From the NCBI GenBank assembly GCA_020740775.1, contig JAHEWK010000004.1, positions 2,790,001-2,854,000 of the forward strand: DNA of 64,000 nt, read 5' to 3'. Position 1 is the first letter of the stretch, and the number at the start of each line of letters is the position of its first letter. Source of the stretch: Ilyonectria destructans. Lineage: Eukaryota; Ascomycota; Sordariomycetes; Hypocreales; Nectriaceae. This document shows positions 55,630 to 64,000 of the stretch, in pieces. A program made the translations under genes and the position numbers. The notes beneath the pieces were generated by a model that saw only the letters and a list, made by a program, of their open reading frames with translations, searched no databases and had not been told where the DNA came from.

Positions 55630-57101
55630 TCACTTAACTTCGTCCCACACCCTTTGGAATCTTTCCACCAATTGTATATCCGGCCTAAAACCCTTCTCGA
55701 GAACCTCCATCACAGATTTCCATTCGCACACATGCATCGGGCTGAACATCTTCCTCACCCTCGTGGTGAACCATATCCTAGTGTCTGAACCCTCCTCCGC
55801 TGCAACAGCACCGACAAAGAATTGCCACACTGTCATGTCAACCGAGGAGCAGAGCCGAATCCCTGGTGACTCTAGCATTTCCCTCAGCCTTTCCGCCAGA
55901 TCTCTTAAGCAAACTGCTAGTTTTGGCGGCCATGAGAGGAAGACGAATATCCTGAGTGCACTCGCCCAGGCTCGGATATGTGGGCCGCTGTTTTCAAGAA
56001 GTGTGTCAATTTCACCCTGCAGACCATCGACTCGGTCCCCAATTTGTCGGCTCAAATGGTCAGCCTCTTCAGGATGCGTGTAGTAGCGATCAAGCCCTTG
56101 ACGTAATAAGTGCATATCCCGACGAATCCTCGAAAATTCTGGTTCTGTTAGGCCACCTGGGGAGCTAATAGTATCAATCATCTTTTTGGGTGGTTTCGTG
56201 GGTGATGCAATCATTTCGTTGACGTATTCGCTGTTATGTATGTTAGTGGCACACCCGTGGCGGAAATTTCGAGTTCTTACTAGAGCAAAAAGTCCGAGAA
56301 CCATGGTGGAACCTCATCGACTCCATTAGATCGCCTAAGTTTGATCATTTGTGATAAGCCATTGATGTGGATACTCCACGCTGTGTCGTTGTTTACAAGA
56401 CGCTGTTAAAACCATGGTTAGAGGATTAGACCGGATAGAAGCAGTGGACCACGAGTTTACCTCGCTGAGTGCCAACGTGAATACAGCCGCAAGCACACCA
56501 TCCGTCAGCCCAGTAGAAGTTGTACTAAGACGCTTGTTGATAATACGGATTGCCCTGGCCGCATGCTGATCTGCCACATCTGAACCAGCGGCGTTTTGGA
56601 GACCAGGGCGATTCCGTAATGCAATGACCATTGAGGCTTCGAGTAGCGCCGGTTCAGCCATGAACAGCCTAATCCACTGTGCTTCATTGGGGGAGCCAGG
56701 GCAGCCGGTGCCAGCGGGGAAAATGAGCGGCCGAAACTCATGGAGCACTATTTTAGTTGTTAGTAGAAGGCTGAGAGACATCTAAATCGCGAAGCAATAT
56801 GCGTACAGAACTTTATTGACATGTCCGTATACGTGGAAAAGGTGTACAGCTGATCAATGGAGTAGGGCTTTGGTGCCGATGACTGAGTAGGAGCCGCCGG
56901 CCGCCGCGTTACGATCTGTTGAGCGTGATCGGGCGCTTCCAAACTCGCCTCCTGTACGTCATCCGACTGTCTTTCTTTGGCCAGGCGCCGCCGTCGTTGT
57001 GCGAAGTTGGACTTGGTGACATGTGCTCTCATGCGCTTGGTGTCTGAAGCCCCGAGTCTTGGCGCATCGCTTGTGTTTAGAAATGTGAACTGCGTCGTCA
57101 T
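55630..57101 (-). CDS. Fungal-specific transcription-factor-like protein without zinc cluster
   Basis: Predicted minus-strand exons are 56807-57101, 56461-56747, 56281-56402 and 55630-56230, giving 434 residues with all phases agreeing. The N-terminus has the signature of the widespread fungal family that begins with a short strand then a conserved basic helix: QFTFLNTSDAPRLGAS, RMRAHVTKSNFAQRRRRLAKE. No cysteine cluster precedes it. A fungal transcription factor-type helical region follows, with HEFRPLIFPAGTG, EASMVIALRNRPG, HAARAIRIINKRLS and LTDGVLAAVFTLALSE, then DTAWSIHINGLSQMIKLR and a long C-terminal helical part. It is usually annotated as a transcription factor, although direct DNA binding is unproven in this group. 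It is divergent from a short-chain dehydrogenase gene with 628 bp between them, which suggests local control of that gene (inference). Confidence 0.82.
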
Positions 57102-57729
57102 ATCGGTGATTCAATCGCCCTTCGGGTGAAAACATCCGCAATCTTGTTTTCCTCAATAGGTATACCGGTTGAGAAAGATGGAGGAGGAAGGACGGATGCT
57201 GATGAAGCCGGCCTGACGTGAAATGGGCTCTGCCTGGGATAGCCGGCAACTATACCGTTTTAGGAAAATGAGAATTCTTGGCTTGGGTGGACCAATTGGC
57301 CCCGTTCGCTCGGGCGAAAATCACGCCAATGCTGATCCCTGTCACCGCTAAAAATGAAGCTTCACCGCGTCCCGAATAGGAAAACAAGATTCAGCAGCGC
57401 CTAAACCCGCTGCCTAAACTCCGCCGACTCAACCACGACATTATTCAGCGCATCATTGCATTGCGGAACTGCCCCTGCTTGATACGCCATCAAGATCTCA
57501 AACCAGAGCGAATTAGGAAAATAAGAATGCGGAAATAACGGCAGCTATGGGTTTGGGATTGACGTAAATTGATAAGCGCCGTGAAAATACTATCTGAAGA
57601 ATGATGATACAAACATATATAAGATGAGCTTCCCCGCATGTCTTGATTGTTGTAATCTCACCTCAGCTCAAAGTAAAACATACTCGAAGATTCTCACACT
57701 TTCAACCCGCAACTTTCCGGACCAACACA
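57102..57729. promoter_or_regulatory. Divergent promoter between regulator and dehydrogenase
   Basis: It separates the start codons of the transcription-factor-like gene and the dehydrogenase. A perfect inverted repeat TTCGC-n4-GCGAA lies at 57305-57318, an operator-like palindrome. A TATA-like tatataag is at 57616-57623, about 107 bp before the dehydrogenase ATG, and a C-rich leader with acaatg precedes the start. Confidence 0.5.
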
Positions 57730-58637
57730 ATGTCTCGTTTCTCGCCACAGCTAACCGGTGCTCATGTCCTCGTGACTGGTAAGAAGCTCCCTCTGTACCA
57801 AACCGTTCACTACCGTTAATGCTCCTGTTCTAGGTGGATCAAAGGGCATCGGAAGAGTCATTGTCGAAACTTTCCTAGCCGAAGGAGCTAACGTTTCGTA
57901 CGGTGCTCGAAACGTCCGAGGGGATGAGTTCTCTCTCTTCAAAGGCGCTACTGATGGAGCGCGTGCTGCTGGATCTGTCCTCGATATTGCCGATCCGGAT
58001 TCTATCCGGTCTTGGGTTGAAAATGCATCCAAGGAATTCGGAAGAATTGACATTGTTGTGGCAAACGGTCAGTTTATTCTCATGCCGGCGGAATAAAATC
58101 TCTGACCCATCTATAGCCTCACCCTTGTATGTGGAACCTACACTGGAAGCGTGGCAAAAGAGCTTCCAAGCCGATATTCTCGGCCTTTGGACCCTAATTG
58201 ACGTCACAACTCCTCACCTTGAGGCGAGAGGCGGCACCGGTTCAATCGTCGTGATCAGCTCGGCCGCGGGCTTTGAGGCCAGGTATCCGATCGTTGGAAG
58301 CCCATACTCGACATTCAAGGGCGCCCAAGCTACACTCGCCAAGGACCTCGCTCGCCAACTCGCACCTAAGGGAATTCGCATCAACACCGTGGTCCCTGGG
58401 GTTATTGACACACCCTCGATCACCCTTCCCGATGGAACTGAGGAATTGAGTACTATCGGAATTAGTAAACGCGACAACCCTGGTTTCATACAGACTATTG
58501 TAAGCCAAGTTCCACTGGGCAAGGCTGGCGAGCCCCAGGATGTAGCTAATGCGGTCATGTACTTGGGGAGCCGTCTCGCCAAGTACGTGACAGGGGCGAG
58601 TCTCTTTGTTGATGGTGCGATCTCTGTCTCCTTTTAG
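57730..58637 (+). CDS. Short-chain dehydrogenase/reductase (classical SDR)
   Basis: Predicted exons are 57730-57778, 57834-58067 and 58117-58637, giving 267 residues, the normal classical SDR length. The dinucleotide-binding motif TGGSKGIG is rebuilt exactly across the first intron (residues 16-23). The VLDIADPD acidic site follows. The central VVANAS replaces the usual NNAG. The catalytic set is visible as SIVVISSAAG (Ser), YSTFK (Tyr-x-x-x-Lys) and the downstream NTVVPGVIDTPS loop. The C-terminus PLGKAGEPQDVANAVMYLGS and TGASLFVDGAISVSF is typical of 3-oxoacyl-ACP-reductase-like SDRs. It should be a cytosolic NAD(P)H-dependent oxidoreductase. Cofactor preference and substrate cannot be read from the sequence. 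The divergent regulator gene is its likely partner. Confidence 0.93.
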
Positions 58638-59608
58638 ATCCAAAACAGCATAGCCCCTCAGGGACAAGGTTATGGATAAAATAAAAACTATCCATCTACT
58701 CTCTTGAGAGTCGTGCGAAACTTTGCATCACCAGACTCAGTGTCCCCACCATGTTACGACTGTCTCAATTCAATCAGTCCATCCCTGTTAAAATATTTGC
58801 CACACCTCGTAAGCGCATACTCATAACTGATAGAAAATTAGAACATTTCTAGCCCATGAGGCGTGCGTTGGCCCAGGAAATATTTAGGATTGTTTTCCTA
58901 GGATACAAATGCTTGAAATCTGAGGGGATAAATTAGCGACGGAGACTGGGAACAGTGTTGGGAGGGAAGGGGCTATAACCCTGGAGGGATTTGGCATGCG
59001 AGCTATCACGCGGACTTATTGGCCAGTGATTTTTCTCTTATTTAATACCCGTCCTCCTCCTCTAGACGGTTCTTTAACCATTGCACTTCCATCTTATCGT
59101 CCTCGTCTGCCACTCCCAAATGTTTCGATGAAGGACGGCCGCTGGAATCTGGAAACACTGTAGCATAACATACCCTGGTCATTCTCTACCATTATACTAA
59201 CCTCAACCATATGACGTCAGCCGGCTGATCACTTACGATCAGTTTACCAGTATGGTGCAGGCATCAGCATCGAAAGACCAGTGTAACCTACAATGGGCAC
59301 CTTCCTGAACTTAGAAGACAAAGCACAGCGGCGAGATGGTACACGGGCATGGAGATGTGCGACCCTCACCGGGCGTCTCGACGACTTATACAGTTATACT
59401 CTGGACCTCTGGGCAACCCGTTGACAGCCTCAGGCCACAAGGCCCCCATCACCTGATTTAACCCTCAAGCTTGCTCCGTTAGGGGCCCCACAGCGTGGCC
59501 CAAGACAGCTAGCCTTCTACTTATGGGGTTTTGATCTGAACTTTCCATCCGCCAAACAAGCCTCGCGAGGATCACAGCATACCACCAACCCAGGACTCGA
59601 AAGGAAAG
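58638..59608. other. Intergenic region
   Basis: It contains the 3' end of the dehydrogenase gene and the promoter of the small acidic protein. No gene, repeat or RNA is supported. Confidence 0.45.
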
Positions 59609-60334
59609 ATGTCAGAAATTCAAAATCAACCAGACCAGGATGGTCCAAAGTCGAACACGGATCAAAAGAAAGAGAATGCCCGGAAGAGCTTTGAGAATGA
59701 GCTGGAAAGGCACGTTGCAGACCACTATTTCTCTCAAGCAGCACTTGACTATGTCAACCACGCATGGGGGAATACCTCAGCGATGATGTATCATTTCGAA
59801 TTGGACTTCCACAACAGTGAGGATTGCCAAAAGGCATCCAAGACTGCCGCGAAGTTTGCGGACATCTACAACGAAGACAAGGAGTATTTGGACAACGACA
59901 ACTCAACCAACCCCTCGCGTGAGCAGCTTGTGGATCACTTGTTCTCTAAAAAAGAACTCTTCTACGTCAACCGCGATCATGGAAACTCGGCCATCTTCAT
60001 GGAGCACATGGAGCTCGATATCAATAAGGAGGCTGATTGTGCCGAGGCAAAATTCTTTGCAAATGTGGATCCTGAAGACGATGAGGTTGATGAGGACAGT
60101 GATATCGAGGACCCGGCCGATGAGGTCATGGGATATTTGAATGTGGGTGCGAATCAAAAAGGACCAAGGCAACTTTCCGACCACTTTCTATCCGAAGAGG
60201 AGCTGGGTGTCGTAAGCAAGGCCTATGGTGACTCCTTGTCATTCATGATTCGCTTCGGCCTCAGGTTCTACAGGGAGAAGGATTGTCTAGAAGCCAAATC
60301 GATTGCGGCGGCTTTACTTGAAAAGGACCAATGA
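59609..60334 (+). CDS. Acidic protein made of three tandem copies of one module
   Basis: An intact 241-residue frame. Three related modules of about 48 residues are visible at roughly 34-81, 106-151 and 187-234. Each starts with a DH pair then a small aromatic-serine step (ADHYFSQAAL, VDHLFSKKEL, SDHFLSEEEL), then a VN/VS turn, a GNS/GDS step (GNTSAMM, GNSAIFM, GDSLSFM), an aromatic/hydrophobic strand (FELDF, MELDI, FGLRF) and a Asp-Cys pair followed by an Ala-rich helix (EDCQKASKTAA, ADCAEAKFFA, KDCLEAKSIAA). Linkers are very acidic (DPEDDEVDEDSDIEDPADE). The conserved His, Asp and one Cys per module suggest a shared structural or metal-binding core. I do not recognise the family. No signal peptide or membrane segment is present. 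It converges with the HET gene 222 bp away. Confidence 0.75.
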   Translation: MSEIQNQPDQDGPKSNTDQKKENARKSFENELERHVADHYFSQAALDYVNHAWGNTSAMMYHFELDFHNSEDCQKASKTAAKFADIYNEDKEYLDNDNSTNPSREQLVDHLFSKKELFYVNRDHGNSAIFMEHMELDINKEADCAEAKFFANVDPEDDEVDEDSDIEDPADEVMGYLNVGANQKGPRQLSDHFLSEEELGVVSKAYGDSLSFMIRFGLRFYREKDCLEAKSIAAALLEKDQ

Positions 60335-60556
60335 GTACAAGTGCTAGGGCTTGATACTAGGCTGGTATTGGCCAAGCACACTGGAGCTGTGTTATGGAAG
60401 TGACGACCTCTGTTGGATAACAATTTCACCGTGTAACTTAACAACAGTAGTTAAGCCAATCTTGAGTTCCATTATTTAACGAATGAGCTCATCGGAAATG
60501 TTCCAGGTCCTGGCTGTTATTTCTACATCGTCATCGTTCTTCTTCAGCTTACATTA

Positions 60557-62685
60557 TCAGACTACTTTTATCATAGTCGGGCTTTCCTGCTCGAATAATT
60601 CTGTCTCAGGGCCTCCTTCCCATGACGCCAGCGCAATCCTCTCATAGGCTCCTGGGATTGTCCGCGACTTTCCCACGATAAGCAGCTCGTGGCACGTTGG
60701 TAATGAGAATGATCCGAGATGAATTGCCCAGCAGTGTGTTGGATCATCACAACGACCGACACTTGAGACTGGCTGGGGTATGCCAGTAGGTCCTGAACTA
60801 CTTCGCTTTGTCTCCCATAACTCTGGAGTTTTGTCCAAGTGGCTCCATCTGCAGGCAAACTTGTGAACTTTCTCATCTTCTGCAGTTGAAATGAACTCTT
60901 GAAGCGCCGTGTCCGCGAGCATCTCTAACCTTGCACTGCCCAATTTTATTACCATCCAACCATCACGAAAGGCTTCTTCTACGTAACAAGGTACCAGGGG
61001 GCCTAAAATCGTGAGTGAGCCACCTCTGACACGTCCCAGCGGAGCCTCGGGGCTGGCTGATGCCCCAACGAAAACAACCGATGAAATCTTGTGGTAGGGC
61101 TTCTTTCCATTTCTGAAGCAGTAGTAGTCTACTTCTCCGTCGATAGATGCCCACGAGAAGGACGGCGCAATAAACTCGGTCTGTAGTCGTCGCTCTATTG
61201 GACTTCGCCTGCGCCAGAGTAGGTCTAAGTGAATGTTATCCGTCCATAAGCCAGCGGCATAGTCGGATCGAATCTTTGGCTGTACCGCAGCCGCAATTGC
61301 AGATATTGCCGGAAGCTTGTCCTTCGGCTCAGTCAGATCCCTTGCAGTGTAGCTCTCGACTACTTTGTGCCAGAAATTGTAAGCATCTTGCGCCAGTGTG
61401 ATTTGGCGCACCGGGGTTAGGCCAAAGTCGCGGCGATAGTTCAAGTTGGATCGACATTCGCAAGTCACAGATTCTTGGCAGATCCATTGTATCTCAGTGT
61501 TGGAGATTGAAAGCAGCCGGGTAGATAGCAATCGTTCCTGCAAGGTCCATCCTCGCCGTGACAAAGGTTCCTCGGTAGAGGTGGGATCCTCATTCGAATA
61601 CCATCTCCAGTGGACTCCCGATGTCGAAATAAGTCGTGCTTTGATCAAGGATGAGTCTTCGCCGACATTCATCCAGTCGCTGAAGATGCCAGGATGACTA
61701 TCGCTGGTGCTTGAGCCGCCTGTAGCATCGCGCTGCAAGAACGGCTGCCCAACCGAGGACGACGAGGTAGCAGCAATTGTGAGCAAGGCCTTTGAATAGA
61801 TCCCGCCCATGATTGTGGACTCTTTTTCCCAGTCTTGGAAGCAATCTTGAATAATGCAAAGCGCATCAATCCACAGATACCTGATTCCGAGTTCCCTAGT
61901 TAGTGAAACGGCGTCAATGTACGTCTGCGGAAGCTCCGCCAATTCAACTCCAGACTTCATCTTGCCCAAGGTCGTAGAGGTTGTCTTTATGCTAATCGAG
62001 TTACCCCAGCAGTAGCTAAGTGCAATGTAATCCATGGATGAATCGCTCGTGGTTTCGACAAGTCGGACAAGTTTGTCGTCGCGTGTTCCTACATCGAGAA
62101 GCCTTGTCGGAAATATTCCTTCATTTTGTTGACAGAGGCGGTGCGACTTCTGGCAGGTTTCGAGACAAGTCTTCATGAACCACAAGCTATCGGCCGAGAG
62201 TTGATCCATACATATTTCAGGCAGGGGCTGGATTCGACCCCATGGTCTACCCTCTGTTGGATCAAATCAGTTATTGCCACAGTCAAGGCTGAAATAGAGC
62301 ATCACATACGTGTAGATCCATACAATTGAGCGTGTAACTTGGAATTGTAGGCGGGGAATGATATTTCAGGATTCCCAAACCCGATTGGGAGACGCAAAAC
62401 TATGTTGCTAAGGTCTCTGTCTGCTTCGGGGTTAAATCCAAAGAAGTCGATGACCTTCAGGAGAAAGGCACACAGGTGACATCCCGATGCCGCAGTGGTC
62501 TGGATACGATCGAAAGATCTTGAAGCGACAACGACCAAACTTCTCTGATCCACAACGATATCAGGGCTATCATACTCCACAGCAGCTGCCGTGTCCAGAT
62601 GAAAACAAGATGGACATGACGGGTCGTCAGTGATGTCGTCGGCGACATCCATGTCTGTCATCGAGAGGCACAGCACAAAAGGCAA
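60557..62685 (-). CDS. HET-domain (heterokaryon incompatibility) protein
   Basis: Predicted exons are 62310-62685 and 60557-62253 (minus strand), joined at phase 1, giving 690 residues. The start may instead be the ATG at 62652 (MDVADD). The N-terminal part has cysteine pairs SCPSC and GCHLC that often precede HET domains. The HET core has RLLDVGTRDDKLVRLVET, YIALSYCWG (about residues 201-209), LPQTYIDAVSLTRELGIRYLWIDALCIIQD, DWEKESTIMGGIYSKALLTIAATSS and SRRGWTLQERLLSTRLLSI, the standard order of conserved blocks. The long C-terminal region ends with AIHLGSFSLPTCHELLIVG and is typical of HET proteins lacking NACHT or ankyrin domains. Such proteins act in allorecognition and programmed cell death between incompatible strains. 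There is no other HET partner in view, but the triplicated-module gene adjoins it. Confidence 0.92.
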
Positions 62686-63593
62686 AATTCAGAGGTATGG
62701 ACGACAATTCGGATGGTCGGAGTTCTTGATAATGCCTTGAATGAACATCAAATTGGAGGAAATACCACTCCTGCACCTTGAAGGATTCAGCGCAACTGGT
62801 CTCAGGCTGACCTCAGCAGCCATCCAATCGTACTCACTCAGCTGTATCACGTGTGCGTCCAATTAAGTAAGGCAACACGTGATACAACCACGATCAAGTT
62901 CATTCGCCAAGACTCATCTACCAGTGGTCATGATATTAATACCGTGGTAGAAGATACCCCTTATGACTAACATTATCTGAAACCATTATTTGAATATTGA
63001 GATGCAATTCAAAACTGAGATATTCAATCATAGGATTCTGTTTGTCAATCTCTTCTCCATCAATGCTTTTTCTTCTGCCGATCGTTTGTTTCTCTTCTTC
63101 GGAGATCATCCCCGAAGATGACCTCTGATTTTTTTACAGGTTGGCAGCCCCACAAGCCTACCTTATCAGATTCTGCAAAGATCAGGCTTGTGGGCCGATG
63201 GCCCTGTTGGTTCTGCCTCAGTCGTAGCTACAAACTGCGTATTTACCCATACCGCAGCGCGTGAGCAGGGAGAGTGTTGGAACTTTTGTCTCTCCACTGT
63301 CGGCATCCCTGTCAGCGGCCCGCCCAGCATTTACCCTTACTAGCGCAACGGGTTCGAATCCGATCTCTTTTCCATTACGTTTCCTGGCATTTGCCTACAT
63401 GACGTTTCCTCGCATTTGCCTACATTACGTTTTCCGATATTTGCCTAACCACGTACGGCTTGTATAAAGACGTGAGCTCGGCTGTTCTGCAACCCCCACT
63501 GCAAATGCCAGCATTTTAACCGATTGCTCAAGACCATTGGACATTCACCAGCTCGGGTTTTCAAAGATCTCAACTTAACGCGGCATATGAACC
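62686..63593. other. Divergent intergenic region with repeated motif
   Basis: It lies between the HET start and the MFS transporter start, so it should serve as both promoters. A threefold direct repeat occupies 63374-63447. A tataaagac TATA-like sequence follows at about 63463-63471. No gene is supported. Confidence 0.5.
63374..63447 (+). repeat. Threefold direct repeat of about 24 bp upstream of the MFS gene
   Basis: Three imperfect copies begin near 63374, 63398 and 63423. The shared core is cat(t/g)acgtttcc-n-gcatttgcct, with the third copy a little more diverged. They contain ACGT and GCATTT words and lie about 150-220 bp before the transporter ATG, where fungal operators usually sit. 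A further half-copy (gcatttaccctta) is near 63328. This looks like a regulatory array. Confidence 0.7.
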
Positions 63594-64000
63594 ATGGCAG
63601 ACGGCAAGCCTGGTAAAGGAGCGTCCATCGCTACTCTCATCATCGTGTAAGGAGAAACATCAGAGGGGTTATTACCGCCACTGCTAGAACCTAGTTCCTG
63701 TTTTTGTAATGATTGACCGCTCACTTCTCACGGTTGGTGATATAGATGTCTCGTGTTTTTTATCGACATTGCCAACATTGGCATGGCAAACATCGCCCTA
63801 CCTACCATCCAACAGAAGCTTGGCTACGATGATGGGTCCGTGCAATGGATTCTCACATCATATTCCTTGACGGTATGCATACTAAACTTTCCGAGAACCT
63901 CCCCTCAGATACATACATGTCGCTGACTACGGTCCTACGGCGTAGTTTGGTGGTTTCCTGATGGCCGGCGGTCGTCTCGGCGACATTTTCGGTCACAAGA
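63594..64000 (+). CDS. MFS drug/metabolite transporter of DHA2 type, N-terminal part
   Basis: Predicted exons are 63594-63646, 63746-63872 and 63946 onward. The gene runs off the right edge. Visible residues (about 78) join in phase: MADGKPGKGASIATLIIV, then CLVFFIDIANIGMANIALPTI, the first helix with the family motif NIALPTIQQKL, then GYDDGSVQWILTSYSLT and FGGFLMAGGRLGDIFGHK, the second helix and the GRLGDIFG(H/R) motif of the DHA2 14-helix proton antiporters. Such carriers export drugs, toxins or metabolites from the plasma membrane. The substrate is unknown and the rest of the cluster, if any, lies beyond the window. The upstream triple repeat may control it. Confidence 0.88.

Noticed and set aside
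63351..63361. GGTTCGAATCC, a typical tRNA T-loop sequence
   Set aside because: No matching D-arm, anticodon arm or acceptor stem can be formed around it on either strand, and the T-stem does not pair. It is treated as chance.
1..64000. CRISPR array, rRNA or intact transposase gene
   Set aside because: None was seen. The only repeats are short tandem tracts, the 24-bp triple repeat and the two-copy dispersed element, and no frame resembles a transposase, integrase or reverse transcriptase.

Overview
This window is a piece of a filamentous ascomycete genome. The evidence is short spliceosomal introns (about 45-75 bp) with GT..AG ends and CTAAC/CTGAC branch sites, several Zn2Cys6 transcription factors, a HET-domain protein, a CFEM/rhodopsin-type membrane receptor and a DUF3112 protein. 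A Sordariomycete, perhaps in the Hypocreales, is my inference from overall flavour and is not proven by the sequence. I assembled exon structures by hand from splice motifs, reading-frame phase and family knowledge. Nearly all of them join without frame violations.

Left part (1-12.8 kb): a dihydrodipicolinate-synthase-family gene runs off the left edge. It is followed by a broken subtilisin-like protease, an aminoglycoside-phosphotransferase-like kinase, a decayed caspase-fold (clan CD) gene and an atypical C2H2-type protein. Next comes a coherent three-gene block at 9.0-15.1 kb: a pyruvate decarboxylase and an aromatic-type aminotransferase transcribed divergently from a 476-bp promoter, then a Zn2Cys6 regulator. 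Transamination followed by 2-keto-acid decarboxylation is the first half of the Ehrlich pathway, and with tryptophan it is the indole-3-pyruvate route. The shared promoter carries paired CTCCGA sites that recur upstream of the regulator.

Middle (15-44 kb): two more Zn2Cys6 factors (18.6-21.1 and 25.6-28.1 kb), the CFEM receptor, a stand-alone RNase III-fold protein, a CorA-like transporter in eight exons, a disordered hypothetical protein and a 956-residue von Willebrand A protein. After these lies a gene-poor stretch of more than 7 kb (37.3-44.6 kb).

Right part (44-64 kb): a SnoaL-like protein, a carboxymuconate-cycloisomerase/adenylosuccinate-lyase family enzyme and a Dal5-type permease sit between two inverted copies of a roughly 175-bp dispersed repeat. 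A GH43 exo-galactanase-like enzyme with a C-terminal CBM35-like module follows, then a DUF3112 seven-helix protein, a fungal-type regulator divergent from a short-chain dehydrogenase, a small acidic protein built from three copies of one module, a HET protein, and the start of a DHA2-type MFS transporter at the right edge.

The most interesting items are the keto-acid decarboxylase/aminotransferase/regulator block with its repeated operator-like sites, the triplicated-module protein beside the HET gene, the vWA protein, the repeat-bracketed catabolic trio, a 15-nt micro-exon inside a zinc cluster, and a probable GA-AG intron in the block regulator.
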